A DNA stretch of 64,000 bases from Ailurus styani (Eukaryota; Chordata; Mammalia; Carnivora; Ailuridae). Made by a program: the position numbers and the translations under genes. Within the stretch, counting starts at the first letter, position 1. Each line of letters begins with the position of its first letter. The notes beneath the pieces are model-generated. The model ran no database searches. It was not told where the DNA came from and saw only the letters and a list, made by a program, of their open reading frames with translations. Location of the stretch: assembly GCA_002007465.1 (NCBI GenBank), contig LNAC01000039.1, forward strand, positions 2,864,178 through 2,928,177. Reading direction: 5' to 3'. Below are positions 19,949-31,900 of the stretch, in pieces.

Positions 19949-22900
19949 CTATAAAGAAGAATTAAATGCAGACATCAGAAATTTTGGTAGGAAAAATGGA
20001 AGAAATACCTGATAAAGAAAAGGTTTTCTTTGACCACAGCAATTATAAAGAAATACACCATAAATGGTTGTTAACTCTAAATTTAACAGATTTATTTACA
20101 ATAGATATTCATCCCAGAAATAAAAAGGCAATCTACTAACATATGAATGTAGTCAAATTTCTAATACGGTTTGACATTTCAATTCTATAGAAGCTATACA
20201 ATTAAAGATTAATAATTGTGATTCTTGAGCAAGAATATTGAGTTATGTTTTAGTAAGTCTGATGTCTTACTAAGTCTGCTGAGAGAAGAAAAACTTAAGT
20301 GTGACTTTCAAAAAAGTATTTTACAGCCTCCATACTCATAAAGTAAAATTCTATAGGCAATGGAAAGAAATATGGTACCTCGTGGGAAAACAGTCCTGCC
20401 TCTCCCAGCTCCCTTTACTCTGGGACTCCAGTGTATCACGCAACAACACTTCAACACAACGTTTACACGACAGAAGCCCTTTTATAAAAACCTCAAGTGA
20501 AACTGGTAAACACTAACAGGAACGTGCTTCAGATGACACTTATACAAAGTGTATAAGATGATAAAAAACAAATTAATCTCAGAAACTAATAAACACTCCA
20601 ACAGAATCTGTGGGAAAATACGTGTACTTTTCTTAAAAAAACAAAAAAAACAGAACCCAGTTGGTGAGGCCCTGTAAAGTCACAGCATATTACAGCACTT
20701 TAAGAGTATCACTTAAGTAATCTGAATTTAACATTCTAAATCACTCTAATAATTTATACTCAGGGTTCTAAAGGATTATGCTCCTTTAACTCAACAACTT
20801 AAGTTTGCTATTGAAAAAGCAGGCCATCAACTGTATCATATACAAAGTATGAGAAGATATCTTTTTCCCTCCATTACTCTACATTTCAGAACTAGAAATG
20901 CTTTTCTAGTATAGTAAGCACTTATTCAAACAGGCAACAATATTTATTGAAAAGTCACTATTCTTACCTTCAAGGGTTTAATCTGATCCAAACCCATATA
21001 GGAGTCTGATCTCAGAAACACTGTATACTGATAATTTCCAGGCTTGCCTGGTGCAGGAAACTTCAGTTCTACCTAGAAGAAAAAAAACAGCACTTAAAAT
21101 CCGTATTTTGAGAAATGGAAGAAACAACATCATCTAGGTCTTTTATTATATTTTCTAATAATAATTTTATTATATTTTCTAAACTAGTAAATGTGTTTCC
21201 CTGAATTCTATGAGCCATTCTAGCAAATTGTCAGACTCAAGGAGGGAATGAGAACCCCAATTCACAGCCAGCTGGTCAGAAGTACAGGTGACAACTCGAG
21301 ACTTGTCACTGGCATCTGAAGCACGTCGCGCTGGGTGAGGAGGTGGGTGGAGTCTTAAGGAACTGAGCCCTGACCCTGTGGGAGCTGATGCTAACTCCTG
21401 ATAAATAGTGCCAGCATTGAGTTAAGTTGCAGGACACTCAGCTGGTGTGACAGAGAATTGCTTGATGTGGGAAAAAACCCGCAAACCTGGTGTCAAAATT
21501 GTTGTGAGTGTGACAGTACTGTGAGCAAATGAGAAACACATAGCAGTGAGTTTTTCCTTTACAAATGCCCAATGCTGGAAATAACCACATGATTTCACTC
21601 TTATGTGGAATCTAAAAAACAAAACAAATGAATAGACAAAAAACAGAATATGATCTATAAATACAGAGAAGAAACTGAGGCTTGACAGAGGGTATGTTGG
21701 CGGGCGATGAGCAAAATGGGTGAAGGGGAATGGGAAATATAGGCTTCCAGTTATGGAATTAATAAGTCATGTAACCAAAAGATACAGCATAGAAAATAGA
21801 GTCAATAATATTATAATAGCATTCTATGGTGATAGGCAGTAGCCACAGCTATACTCATTGTGAACATAGTATAACATATAGAGAAGCTGTATCAGTTATA
21901 TACCTGAAATTAATGTAACATGTATGTCAACTATACTCAAAAGAAATTTTTTAAAAACATCCACAGTGCCTTAAAAGGTCAAGAAGATACTTATTTCCTA
22001 AATCATAAACTTTATGTACAAAGAGTTACAAACCCTTAAAAATTTCAATTCCAGGGAAAGGAAGATGGCAGGGGAGTAGGAGGACCCTAGGCTCACAACA
22101 TCCCATGAATACAACTAGATAACTATCTAATCATCCTAAACACCCCAGCAATCGAATTGAAGACTGTCAGAACAAACTCCACAGCTAAGGGCTGTGAGAA
22201 GAGAGAGAAGAGGCCATGTTGAAGAAGGCAGGAAATGTGGAGACAGTTTGGAAGAGAAACAGATCATGGTCACTGTACTAGGGAGAGAGCTGCAGTTGCA
22301 GAGAAGGGCAAGAGACAACCTAGCACACAGGGGAGTGCATGGGGAAAAGGAATTCCCACAGCAATGGGCCTGGAAAGCAAGAGGGCCCAAAGTTCGGGAG
22401 TTCCTGCAACCAGCAGGGCTTAAAGCCTGGAGCCTTATTTATTCTTTTTATAAAGATTATTTATTCATTTGATATATAGAGAGAGTACAAGCAGGGGGAA
22501 CAGCAGGGAGAGGGAGAAGCAGGTTCCTGCTGAGCAGAAAGCCCGACTTGGGGCTCAATCCCAGGACTCTGGGACCATGACCTGAGTCGAAGGCAGAAGC
22601 TTAACCAACTGAGCCACCCAGGGGCCCCAAGCCTGGAGGTTTAAAGGTGAGCATGCTTGGCTCTGGGAGAGCTCAGATGGCACTGGGGTTGCTCTCAGAG
22701 GAAAGGCAGCACAAACGGCCTGTGGACATACAACATGGAAACAGTGACCTGAAAAGCACATGGGGCACACAGTGGGAAGGGTATTCACTCATCTCAGAGG
22801 GCATCACAGAGAGACCCCTGGCTGGGGCCATTACCCCGACCCCCACCCCCCTCAGCATAAGACAGGGCCACATGCAGGAAGCAGCGAAAGGCTGATACTC

Positions 22901-25900
22901 ACTACCTAACTTGCTTACACCAAGCCCCCCAACACCTGTACTCCAGTGGAACCACCCCTCTCAGTCACATTGCCTCAGTCCCAGCACAGTGGGCCCCAAG
23001 TCTGGCAGGGCCTCAGTTCCCACGGTGGTGGCAACAGGACGTGTTTCATAAGCAGACCAGAACACACCTAGCTAAAATTTGCCACATTCAGGCCAGGGAC
23101 CAAACACTGCCCACCAACAGGCACAGGGACCCTTTGCAGTCAACTGGCCTGAAAGATAAAGAGCCAGAACACAAAAGCAAAGCCCACACAGCACACATTG
23201 GAGACACTCTCTGAAGCACCAGGCCCTAGGGAACAAGGGACACTACACTGCAGAGCACTACAGAACCTCCTCTAAATAAAGCCATTACTCTCAAGAACAG
23301 GAGACATAGCTGACTTTCCTACACAGAGAAACAGGCACAGAGACGCAGACAAAATGAGAACACAGAGGAAACTCTCCCCAGTCAAAGAACAGGACAAGGC
23401 CACGGTAGATCTAAACGAAACAGATATATAAGTAACATGCCTTGTAGAAAACCTAAAGCAAAGATCATAAGGATACTCACTGGGCTTGAGTAAAGAGTGG
23501 AAAACATCAGTGAGACCATTAATACAAAGATAAGGAATAACATAGCAGAGATAAGGAGCTCAATAAGCAAAATGAGACACATTTGATGGAATGAATGGCA
23601 GGGTGGAAAAAGCAGAGGAACGAATTAATGACCCAGAAGACTAAAGAAAGCAATACAATAGATCAATGAAACCAAGAGTTGGTTCTTAAAAAAAAAAAAA
23701 ATCAATAAAACTGATAAACCTTTACCCAGTTATCAAGAAAAAAAGAGAGAAGACCCAAATATATAAAATCACAAATGAAGGAGGAGAAATAACAACCACC
23801 ACCACAGAAATACAAATATAAGAGACTATTATGAAAAACTATGTACCAACAAATTGGACAACCTAGAAAAAATGGATAAATTCCTAGAAACAAATAACCT
23901 ATCAAAACTAAACTAGGAAGAAATAGAAAACTTGCACAGAATAGCCAGCAAAGAAATTGAATCAGTAATCAAAATACTTCCAAAAAACAAAAGTCCAGAA
24001 CCAGGTGGCTTCACAGAATTCTACCAAACATTTAAAAAAGAGTTAATATCTATTCTCAAACTATTCTGAAAATAGAAAAGGATGGAAAACTTCCAAATTC
24101 ATTCTAGGAGGACAGCATTACCCTCATACCAAAACCAAATGAAAATAACACACAAAAAAGAGAACTACAGTCCAATTATCTCTGATGAAAACAGATGTAA
24201 AAATCCTCAATAAAATACTAGCAAAATGAATCCAACAATACATTAAAAAAATAATTCACCACGTTGAAGTGGGATTTATTCTCGGGTTGCAAGGTTGGTT
24301 CAATATTCACAAGTCAATATGATGCACCACATCAATAAGAGAAAGGATAAAAACCATACGATCATTCCAATAGACACAGAAATACCACCCGACAAAATAC
24401 AACATCCATTCATGATCAAAACCCTCAACGAGGGGCACCTGAATAGCTCACTCAGTTCTCAGCTCAGGGTCATGAGTTCAAGCTCTACACTGGGGTCCAT
24501 GCTGGGTGGGGAGCCTACTTAAAAAAAAAAAAACCCTCAATAAAGTAGGTATAGAGGGAACATACCTCAAATTAATAAAGGCCATCCATATATGCAAAAC
24601 CCTAGTGCTAGCATCATCCTCAATGGGGTAAAACTGAGAGCCTTTCCCCTAAGGTAAAGAACAAGACAAGGATGTCTACTCTCATCACTTTCATTCAACA
24701 TAGTACTGGAAGTCCTAGCTATAGTAATCAGACAACAGAAAGAAATAAAAGGCAACTAAATCGGTAAGAAAGAAAGAAATTTTTCACAGTATGTGCTGAT
24801 GACATGATACTATACATAGAAAACCCAAAAGACTCCACCAAAAATCTGCTAGAACTGATAAAGCTACAGGCTACAAAATCAATGTACAGATATCTGTTGC
24901 ATTTCTATACACCAAAAAAAGCAGCAGCAGAAAGAGAGATAAAGGAATCAATCTCACTTACAACTATACCAAAAGTAATAAGATACCTAAGAATAAATCT
25001 AACCAAAGAGGTTTATTCCTATACCCTGAAAACTATAAAACAGTGATGAAAGAAACTGAAGACACAAAGAAATAGAAAAGACATTTCAGGCTCGTGGATT
25101 GGAAGAACAAATATTGTTAAAATGTCTACCCAAAGCAATCTACACATTCAATGCAATCCCTACCAAAACACCAAGAGGATTTTTCCAGAACCAGAACAAA
25201 TAATCCTAAAATTTATATGGAACCACAAAAGACCCTGAATAGCCAAATAACACTGAAAAAGAAAAGCAAAGCTGGAGGCATCACAATTTCAGAGTGCAAG
25301 TTATATTACAAAGCGGAAGTGATCAAAACAGTATGGTACTGGCACAAAAACAGACACACAGATCAATGGAACAGAACAGAAAATCTGGAAGTTAAACCCA
25401 CAATTACATGGTCAATTAATCTTCAACAAAGCAGGAAGGACTATCCGGTGGGAAAAAGACAGTCTCTTCAACAAATGGTTTTGGGTAAACTGGACAGCAA
25501 CATGCCCAAAGAACCTGGATCACTGTCTTACCCTATACATAAAAAATTCAAATGGATTAAAGACCTAAATGTGACACTTGAAACCACAAGAATCCTAGAA
25601 GAGAAGACAGGCAATATCTTCTTTGGCATTGGCCATAGCAACTCTTTTCTAAATAGGTCTCCTGAGGCAAGGGAAACAAAAGCAAAAATAAACTGTTGGG
25701 ACATCATCACAATAAAAAAGCTTCTGTACTATAAATAATCAACAAAACCTATGGAATAGGAGAAGATATTTCNCAAGAATCCTAGAAGAGAAGACAGGCA
25801 ATATCTTCTTTGGCATTGGCCATAGCAACTCTTTTCTAAATAGGTCTCCTGAGGCAAGGGAAACAAAAGCAAAAATAAACTGTTGGGACATCATCACAAT

Positions 25901-28900
25901 AAAAAAGCTTCTGTACTATAAATAATCAACAAAACCTATGGAATAGGAGAAGATATTTCTAAATGATATATCTGATAAAGGGTTAATAACTAGTGGGGCA
26001 CCTGGGAGGTTCAACTGCTGTGTCTGACTCTTAATTTTGGCTCAGGTCATGATCTCAGGGTCATGGGACTGAACTCTGTGTCAGGCTCCACATTCAGCCA
26101 GGAGACAGGGGTATTTCAATGGGTGCACTTTTGTATATCTTCTGAAATATTAACTAGGTGAATTTATTATGTATTCAAAAATAGGTAAAACTTAAATTTA
26201 AAAAAATAGTAATAAAACTGCTCTATCCAAGAAATACCCTTTAACTCTACCCTTAGCACTAACTCTAAGTGTCAAATAAACAACAACAAACTACTTCATA
26301 CATTTACTACTTGGTTATAAAGGGGGGAAAATACTTTTGGATTAAAAATCAACATCACAGAACTATCTTGAAATTCTAAAAAACTGTGCTCTTTTCTACC
26401 AAATCCAGGCAGAAAGAACCTTTCCCAAAAAGTAGCATGAAACAATCAAGAAAAACAAGATAAACAGATAAAATATGCTCATCACAGTGATACAGTAGTG
26501 ATGACATTAACAATGAGTAATGCCACATAATCAAAAATTCCATTCTAAAAATCTAATTATCAGTTCTTAAATTTGTTTTTAAGACCAGATATTTATCTTA
26601 GCACTAATCCAACGAGGATAAAAATCATAAATTTTTGTAAAATATAATTAAGTTCTGGAAAGGAGAACAAAGGCATATGTTCTTAGACACTAACAGTGAA
26701 AACTCCCCAAAATAAGTTGAAAACAAGTTTTTTTTAACACTGATCAAGTTGCCTACCTTTAACAACACTGTATAAATTTCTAATCAGCTACTCCCAAAAG
26801 ACCAGAGAACAGTTATAAGACGTGCCTTATAAAATACAATAAGCCAAATATGATAAACTGATTTCTAAGAAAGACTTTATGAAGCACCATGACGGGGAGA
26901 TGCCATTTATTTGTAAAAACTGAAATAATGTTGTTGGATAATTACCTCTTCTGTATCTTTTAGTGTACACACATGATATGGCATAGATATTAACGTCTGT
27001 TCCTTCCTATCTGCAATATAAAGCCACCACCATTCTTGTTTTTCCTGCAAAGAAAAAAAAAGAGTTTATGTTATCAAAAAGAACTAGAGAAATAACTGTT
27101 TTGCCTTGTCTCCTTTTAGAGGTATTGTTCTGGTTTTATCACTGCAGTATTTCCAGCATAGATACTGTGCCTGGTACAAAATAGATATTTAATATTTACT
27201 GAATGAATAAATCATTCTTAACCATTTGTACACCTGCTGTCCAAAAGAATTCTGCATGTAATTTTGGAGTTTCAAATGGCCCCTTAAAAAACCCTCATGA
27301 TGGGCCTCTGTATTAAAAACCCCTGTATTAGCCTTAAATGACAAAAGATAGCCTAAAAAATGAAACGTTATAAACTACACTACAATATCATCTAGCAAAT
27401 AATCTTAGTAATCTTATCCAGTAATAAGCAAAAGCCAGAAAGTAGGAGTGGAAGGGACTTGGGCAACCAAATCAGAAATCATTAACACATATTACTCATA
27501 GGAGAGCATCTCAGATTTAAGAGTCTATCTATACCTTTCACTGCACATGATTTTAGTAAGTGCATTTTTAGTTGTACCGCATGAAAGATTAGGAACAGAA
27601 AAAGAGCTCAGAAAAGAAACTGCCACCAGGGGACACCTGGGTGGCTCAGTGAGTTAAAGCCTCTGCCGTTGGCTCAGGTCATATCAGGGTCCTGGGATCG
27701 AGCCCCGCATCGGGCTCCCTGCTTGGCAGGGAGCCTGCTTCCTCCTCTCTCTCTGCCTGCCTCTCCGCCTGCTTATGATCTCTCTCTCTCTGTCTCTCTG
27801 TCAAATAAATAAATAGAATCTTTTTTAAAAAAAAGAAAAGAAAGAAACTGCCACCAGAATGCACGATGACAGCAGGAAGAACTGACAGGAGACTGGAAAG
27901 TATTTAAAAAAAAAAAGGAAGAAAAGAAGAAGAGGAAGAGGAAGAGGAAGAGGAAGAGGAAGAGGAGGAGGAGGAGGAGGAGGAGGAAGAAGAAGAAAAG
28001 AGGAAGAAGGAAGNCACCAGAATGCACGATGACAGCAGGAAGAACTGACAGGAGACTGGAAAGTATTTAAAAAAAAGAAGAAGAAGAAGAAGAAGAAGAA
28101 GAAGAAGAAGAAGAAGCAGCCCAAGTAGTCTGGACACACCAAGCTTCAATGTGCTCAGTGAGCCATACTGTGCAGGACACATCAGTAACTATTTAGTCAT
28201 CTCTTGGTATCCACTGCTTAAGAATTGGTCAGGAAAGATACCTTTCTTTTCTTTTCTTTTCTTTTTAATTTATTTGACAANTGGTATCCACTGCTTAAGA
28301 ATTGGTCAGGAAAGATACCTTTCTTTTCTTTTCTTTTCTTTTTTTTTTAATTTATTTGACAGAGAGAGCACAAGCAGGGGGAGTGGAAGAGGGAAAAGCA
28401 GGCTCCCCGCTGAGCAGGGAACCCAATGCAGGGCTCAATCTCAGGACACTGGAATCATGACCTAAGCCGAAGGCAGATGCTTAAGACTGAGCCACCCAGG
28501 TGCCCCAAGAAAGATACCTTTCTAAAATAGCTTAAAGAGAATGTTTTGGATTTAAAAAATGAAATAAACTCTTTTCTATTCTAAATACTCAACCAAAACA
28601 ACACTAGACTGTTCTAAATTTTCAATTATCCAAAAGAAAGTAAAAAAAAAAAAACTTTTTACTGAAAACAGTATCATAGGAAAAATGTCTTTTTAAGCCA
28701 AAATCACTTGTACTTTCTATTTTATTTTATCCACCAGACATTAAAATTTGATTATCTTTCTAAGAATGCTACACTAAGGTCAACTAAAACCTCTTATAAA
28801 CTACAAAGCACTATAACAACATTAATAAGCAGAATAAATAAATCACAAGTACATGTTTAATCTAACTTCTGCTTAACCTAAGGGGGACTACCACAATAGG

Positions 28901-31900
28901 TCTATGTGTATATATGTATATTTGTCTCTGTGTGTTGCACACACAAAGTGGGTAAAAACATAATGGACTCAACGTGGACCAGAGTCTGAGTCACAACTAC
29001 TAAAATCTGCCTCTGTAACGTGAACAGAATGAGTGTGACTAAGCTCCTCCAATAAAACTTCATTCATAAAACAGGCAGGGAGGCCAACTTGTCTGTAGGC
29101 TGTAGTTTAGCCGATGGCCTGTTTTAAAGCCACAGAGACCCAGACTGTTTTGCTTCTCTAAATCTCACTTTTCTTCTCTGTTAAATGATGAGTGCCTAAC
29201 TCAGGACGTGTTGTGAAGATGAACTGAGATAATACAAGCAATGTTAGAATGTCTAGCATATTGATCATGATAAATGATAATCATGGGGGTGCCTGAGTGG
29301 CTCAGTTGTTAAGCATCTGCCTTTGGTTCAGGTCATGATTCCAGGATCCTGGGATCCAGCCCCACATCATCGTGTCATGGGCTCCCTGCTTCTCGCTCTG
29401 CCCCTTCCCCTGCTCATATGCACAAGCCCGCTCTGTCAATTAAATAAAAAATCTTTTTAAAAAATGATAATCATGATTATTAATGAAATGAGGTAGACAT
29501 CTCAATCATTTAAGTGGTTCTGATATTTCATTGTCAGAAATCTCATTAGCAGAACACATATGTAATTTAAGAAGCACTCAAGAATGTGCAATTCTTTACC
29601 TCTTCACTAGAGAATGCCTTTCCTTCTGATCTCCCAGGTTACTTGATTAAAATGAGATTAATTCAAGAATATTTATTAAGAAGCTAGTGAATATCAATCC
29701 ATGACATTGTACTGTGCCCAGACTCTTTGATGCACACAGTAAAAGTGAAAAATACGCTGTAGCATGAGTTATTTGTACTTTCGATACAATAGTTTTTCTG
29801 TTGTGTGAGATTCCTCACCATCGAATGAGTTTCAGTAACATGTAAGTCAATTATAATCATAAAACTTTAAGCGGGTAGAGTGGTTATTAGGGTAGTTTGG
29901 TAGGTACATGGGAAGGTAGGTAGATGTCAGGAAAATCCTACATAAATTTTATCTGATAAATGTTACTTTGAGATGTGTACAGTGTAGTTATAGCTTAAAT
30001 TAGAAAAAGGCATTTTCAAGGCTAAATGTTCTATGACAGTGAATGGATGTTTTGCTTATTAACTAAGCATAGTCTAAAATGAACTATCTGTTATAAGGGT
30101 ACAAATTATGCAGCTTATAACATCCCATGACACTTTTAAAACCAATCAATGAGTGGAATTTACTCGCTTGATTTCGGGAGCCGTGGGGTTGGCAGGCTAC
30201 CACTGCAATGGGCAAAATGCCCTTAACAGATGGGCTAAAGCTCAGGACATGCCAGAAGATCAGCAAGCGCGTTAACATGGAATCCTGGGCTGACTTCTTT
30301 CCAAGTCAAAACAACAGTCTGTGCAGAGCCATTCATTTATTATTAGGAAAGCCAAATTACTTGGGAATTTGCCTTCAGCAGCCCCCAGCAACTCTGGATT
30401 GACATTCTAAAGCAGAAAGCAGATTTATACATGAAATCACCTGCCAAACATGAGTGCTGAGCAGAAGGTTCTATGGCAAAGCTGTGAGGCAGTCTGTGGA
30501 ACAGCTTCCCTGAACTAAGAGGCAACCAGTTCTTAACCTCTGGCCATAGACAGAATCATGGCAAAAGCAAAACGTCATGCAAGTCCCAAGTTCATTTGAA
30601 AGACAAAAAACTCAAGATCAAAAGTTGAGCAGGCTACAAGCACAAACCAAATAAGGACAAGAGAACTAAAGCACTGATTAATCTGTCCTGAGCTTGGGGC
30701 TCAGCCACTCTCGACTCTTAGTAAACTCAGTTGGTCCCACAGCCATTGGCTATTCCCATGCACTGGGGGCAATTACAAGGGCCAGAGCAAGTGTAATGGC
30801 TCTGGGTGGCCAGTACAGGAAAACGCATGAGAAAAATACTCAAGAACTTTTTTCTTCCTATCTAAAACTTGAGAGAAGTGAGGGATTCACTAAACCCATG
30901 CTGTCCTATGACGAGGACAAAATTTAAAAGACTGCCTGAACTGCTAAAGAGAAATCATCATTCAGCACAACCTTCAGTCATTCAGGCACAGAAAAGACAG
31001 AAGCCCAGGAAACCACAGAAATACTTAGAGTTAATCCTCCCATTAAACGGCACATTCACTAAATCTAATTCATACTGAAAGGTATCCTTCAAAATGTTGC
31101 CTATCAAGAATAAGTCATCTTTAGCACATCTGAGCCAGTATACACCATAGAGGGATAAAAAGCAACTGAAAAATACCTGAAAAGTAAATGGAATAAGGAA
31201 AACACAGAGCCATGAATAACTCACCTCAGGAAAGTAAAGACTATAAACAGGATGTGTTATCTTTGATTTGGTTTCCAGGAGAGCTCTCTCCTTTCGCTGT
31301 ATACTTTGTTGTAATTCTTGCCACTCCTAGTAAAGTAAAAATCAAACACTTGAAATCAAGTATGTTTTCAATTGTTCTCATTGAAGAGTTTCCATCTTAT
31401 TCCAGCTATTATTCTTGACAATGCTAACTACCATGGAGTTCAGTCCCACAAACCAGATCATTTCCCTGCTCAAAACTATTACAACACATCATTTCATAAA
31501 TCAAATCTAAGCCCTTTAGCATGAACTACACAGTCATGCTCTGACCTGGGCCAATCTCTTCAGTCTCCTGTCACTGCCTATCTATCTCTTTGTACTTTCT
31601 ATTCTTGTCACTTCAAACTACCTTGACTTCTCACCAACCTATTTCACTCCTAAACCATGTCTGGATTTTTGTTTTCTCTTTCCCTAACCTGGCAAATTCC
31701 TACTATTATTCCTTTAGGAGCTGCTAAAGCCTAAACCATGAGTTCCTGAATACCAGAAATTTCCCTCAAATGAGTTGATCACTCCCTCCTTTGTGCTATC
31801 ACTGTACCTTGCACAAAATGTGCATAATCTCTTTTGTACTCTAATGTTTATTTACATGTCTGCATTCCCCACTAGCCTACTATCATTCAAGGGCAGAAAC

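Larger units (their letters stand above)
22045..25990 (+). repeat. Carnivore L1 with 5' UTR and decayed ORF2
   Basis: It starts with 'aggaagatggcaggggagta', typical of a carnivore L1 5' end, followed by a GC-rich 5' UTR. From about 23640 it continues into ORF2 phrases ('accaagagttggttctt', 'aaaccctcaa', 'agtatggtactggcacaaaa', 'cagatcaatggaacagaaca'). ORF1 appears missing or degraded. A 195-codon frame at 25151-25738 encodes the ORF2 C-terminal region. The element stops near 25990 without its 3' end. The 5' UTR is interrupted by a SINE and ORF2 by another, and 186 bp are doubled around N25773. Confidence 0.8.
21073..26945 (-). other. SEC63: SEC63 intron 19 (L1-rich)
   Basis: This 5.9 kb intron is mostly two L1 pieces in the opposite orientation to SEC63 (21540-21960 and 22045-25990), three SINE fragments and an N-flanked assembly duplication. 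26105-26945 is AT-rich unique sequence without recognised features. Confidence 0.85.
27045..31224 (-). other. SEC63: SEC63 intron 18
   Basis: A 4.2 kb intron with three Can-SINEs, long AAG/GGA microsatellites, two N-joins with doubled flanks, a hAT-type fragment, a MIR piece and an unassigned block (30180-31080). Confidence 0.85.

Noticed and set aside
25151..25738. 195-codon plus-strand frame as a possible gene in intron 19
   Set aside because: It is the C-terminal part of L1 ORF2 in a decayed element, partly doubled by an assembly artefact.
25587..25959. Recent biological segmental duplication
   Set aside because: Zero divergence and a single N between the copies fit an unmerged contig overlap better.
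27773..28182. Long poly-Leu, poly-Ser or poly-Phe open frames on the minus strand
   Set aside because: Pure translation of GA/AAG microsatellites, and they run across the N-joins.
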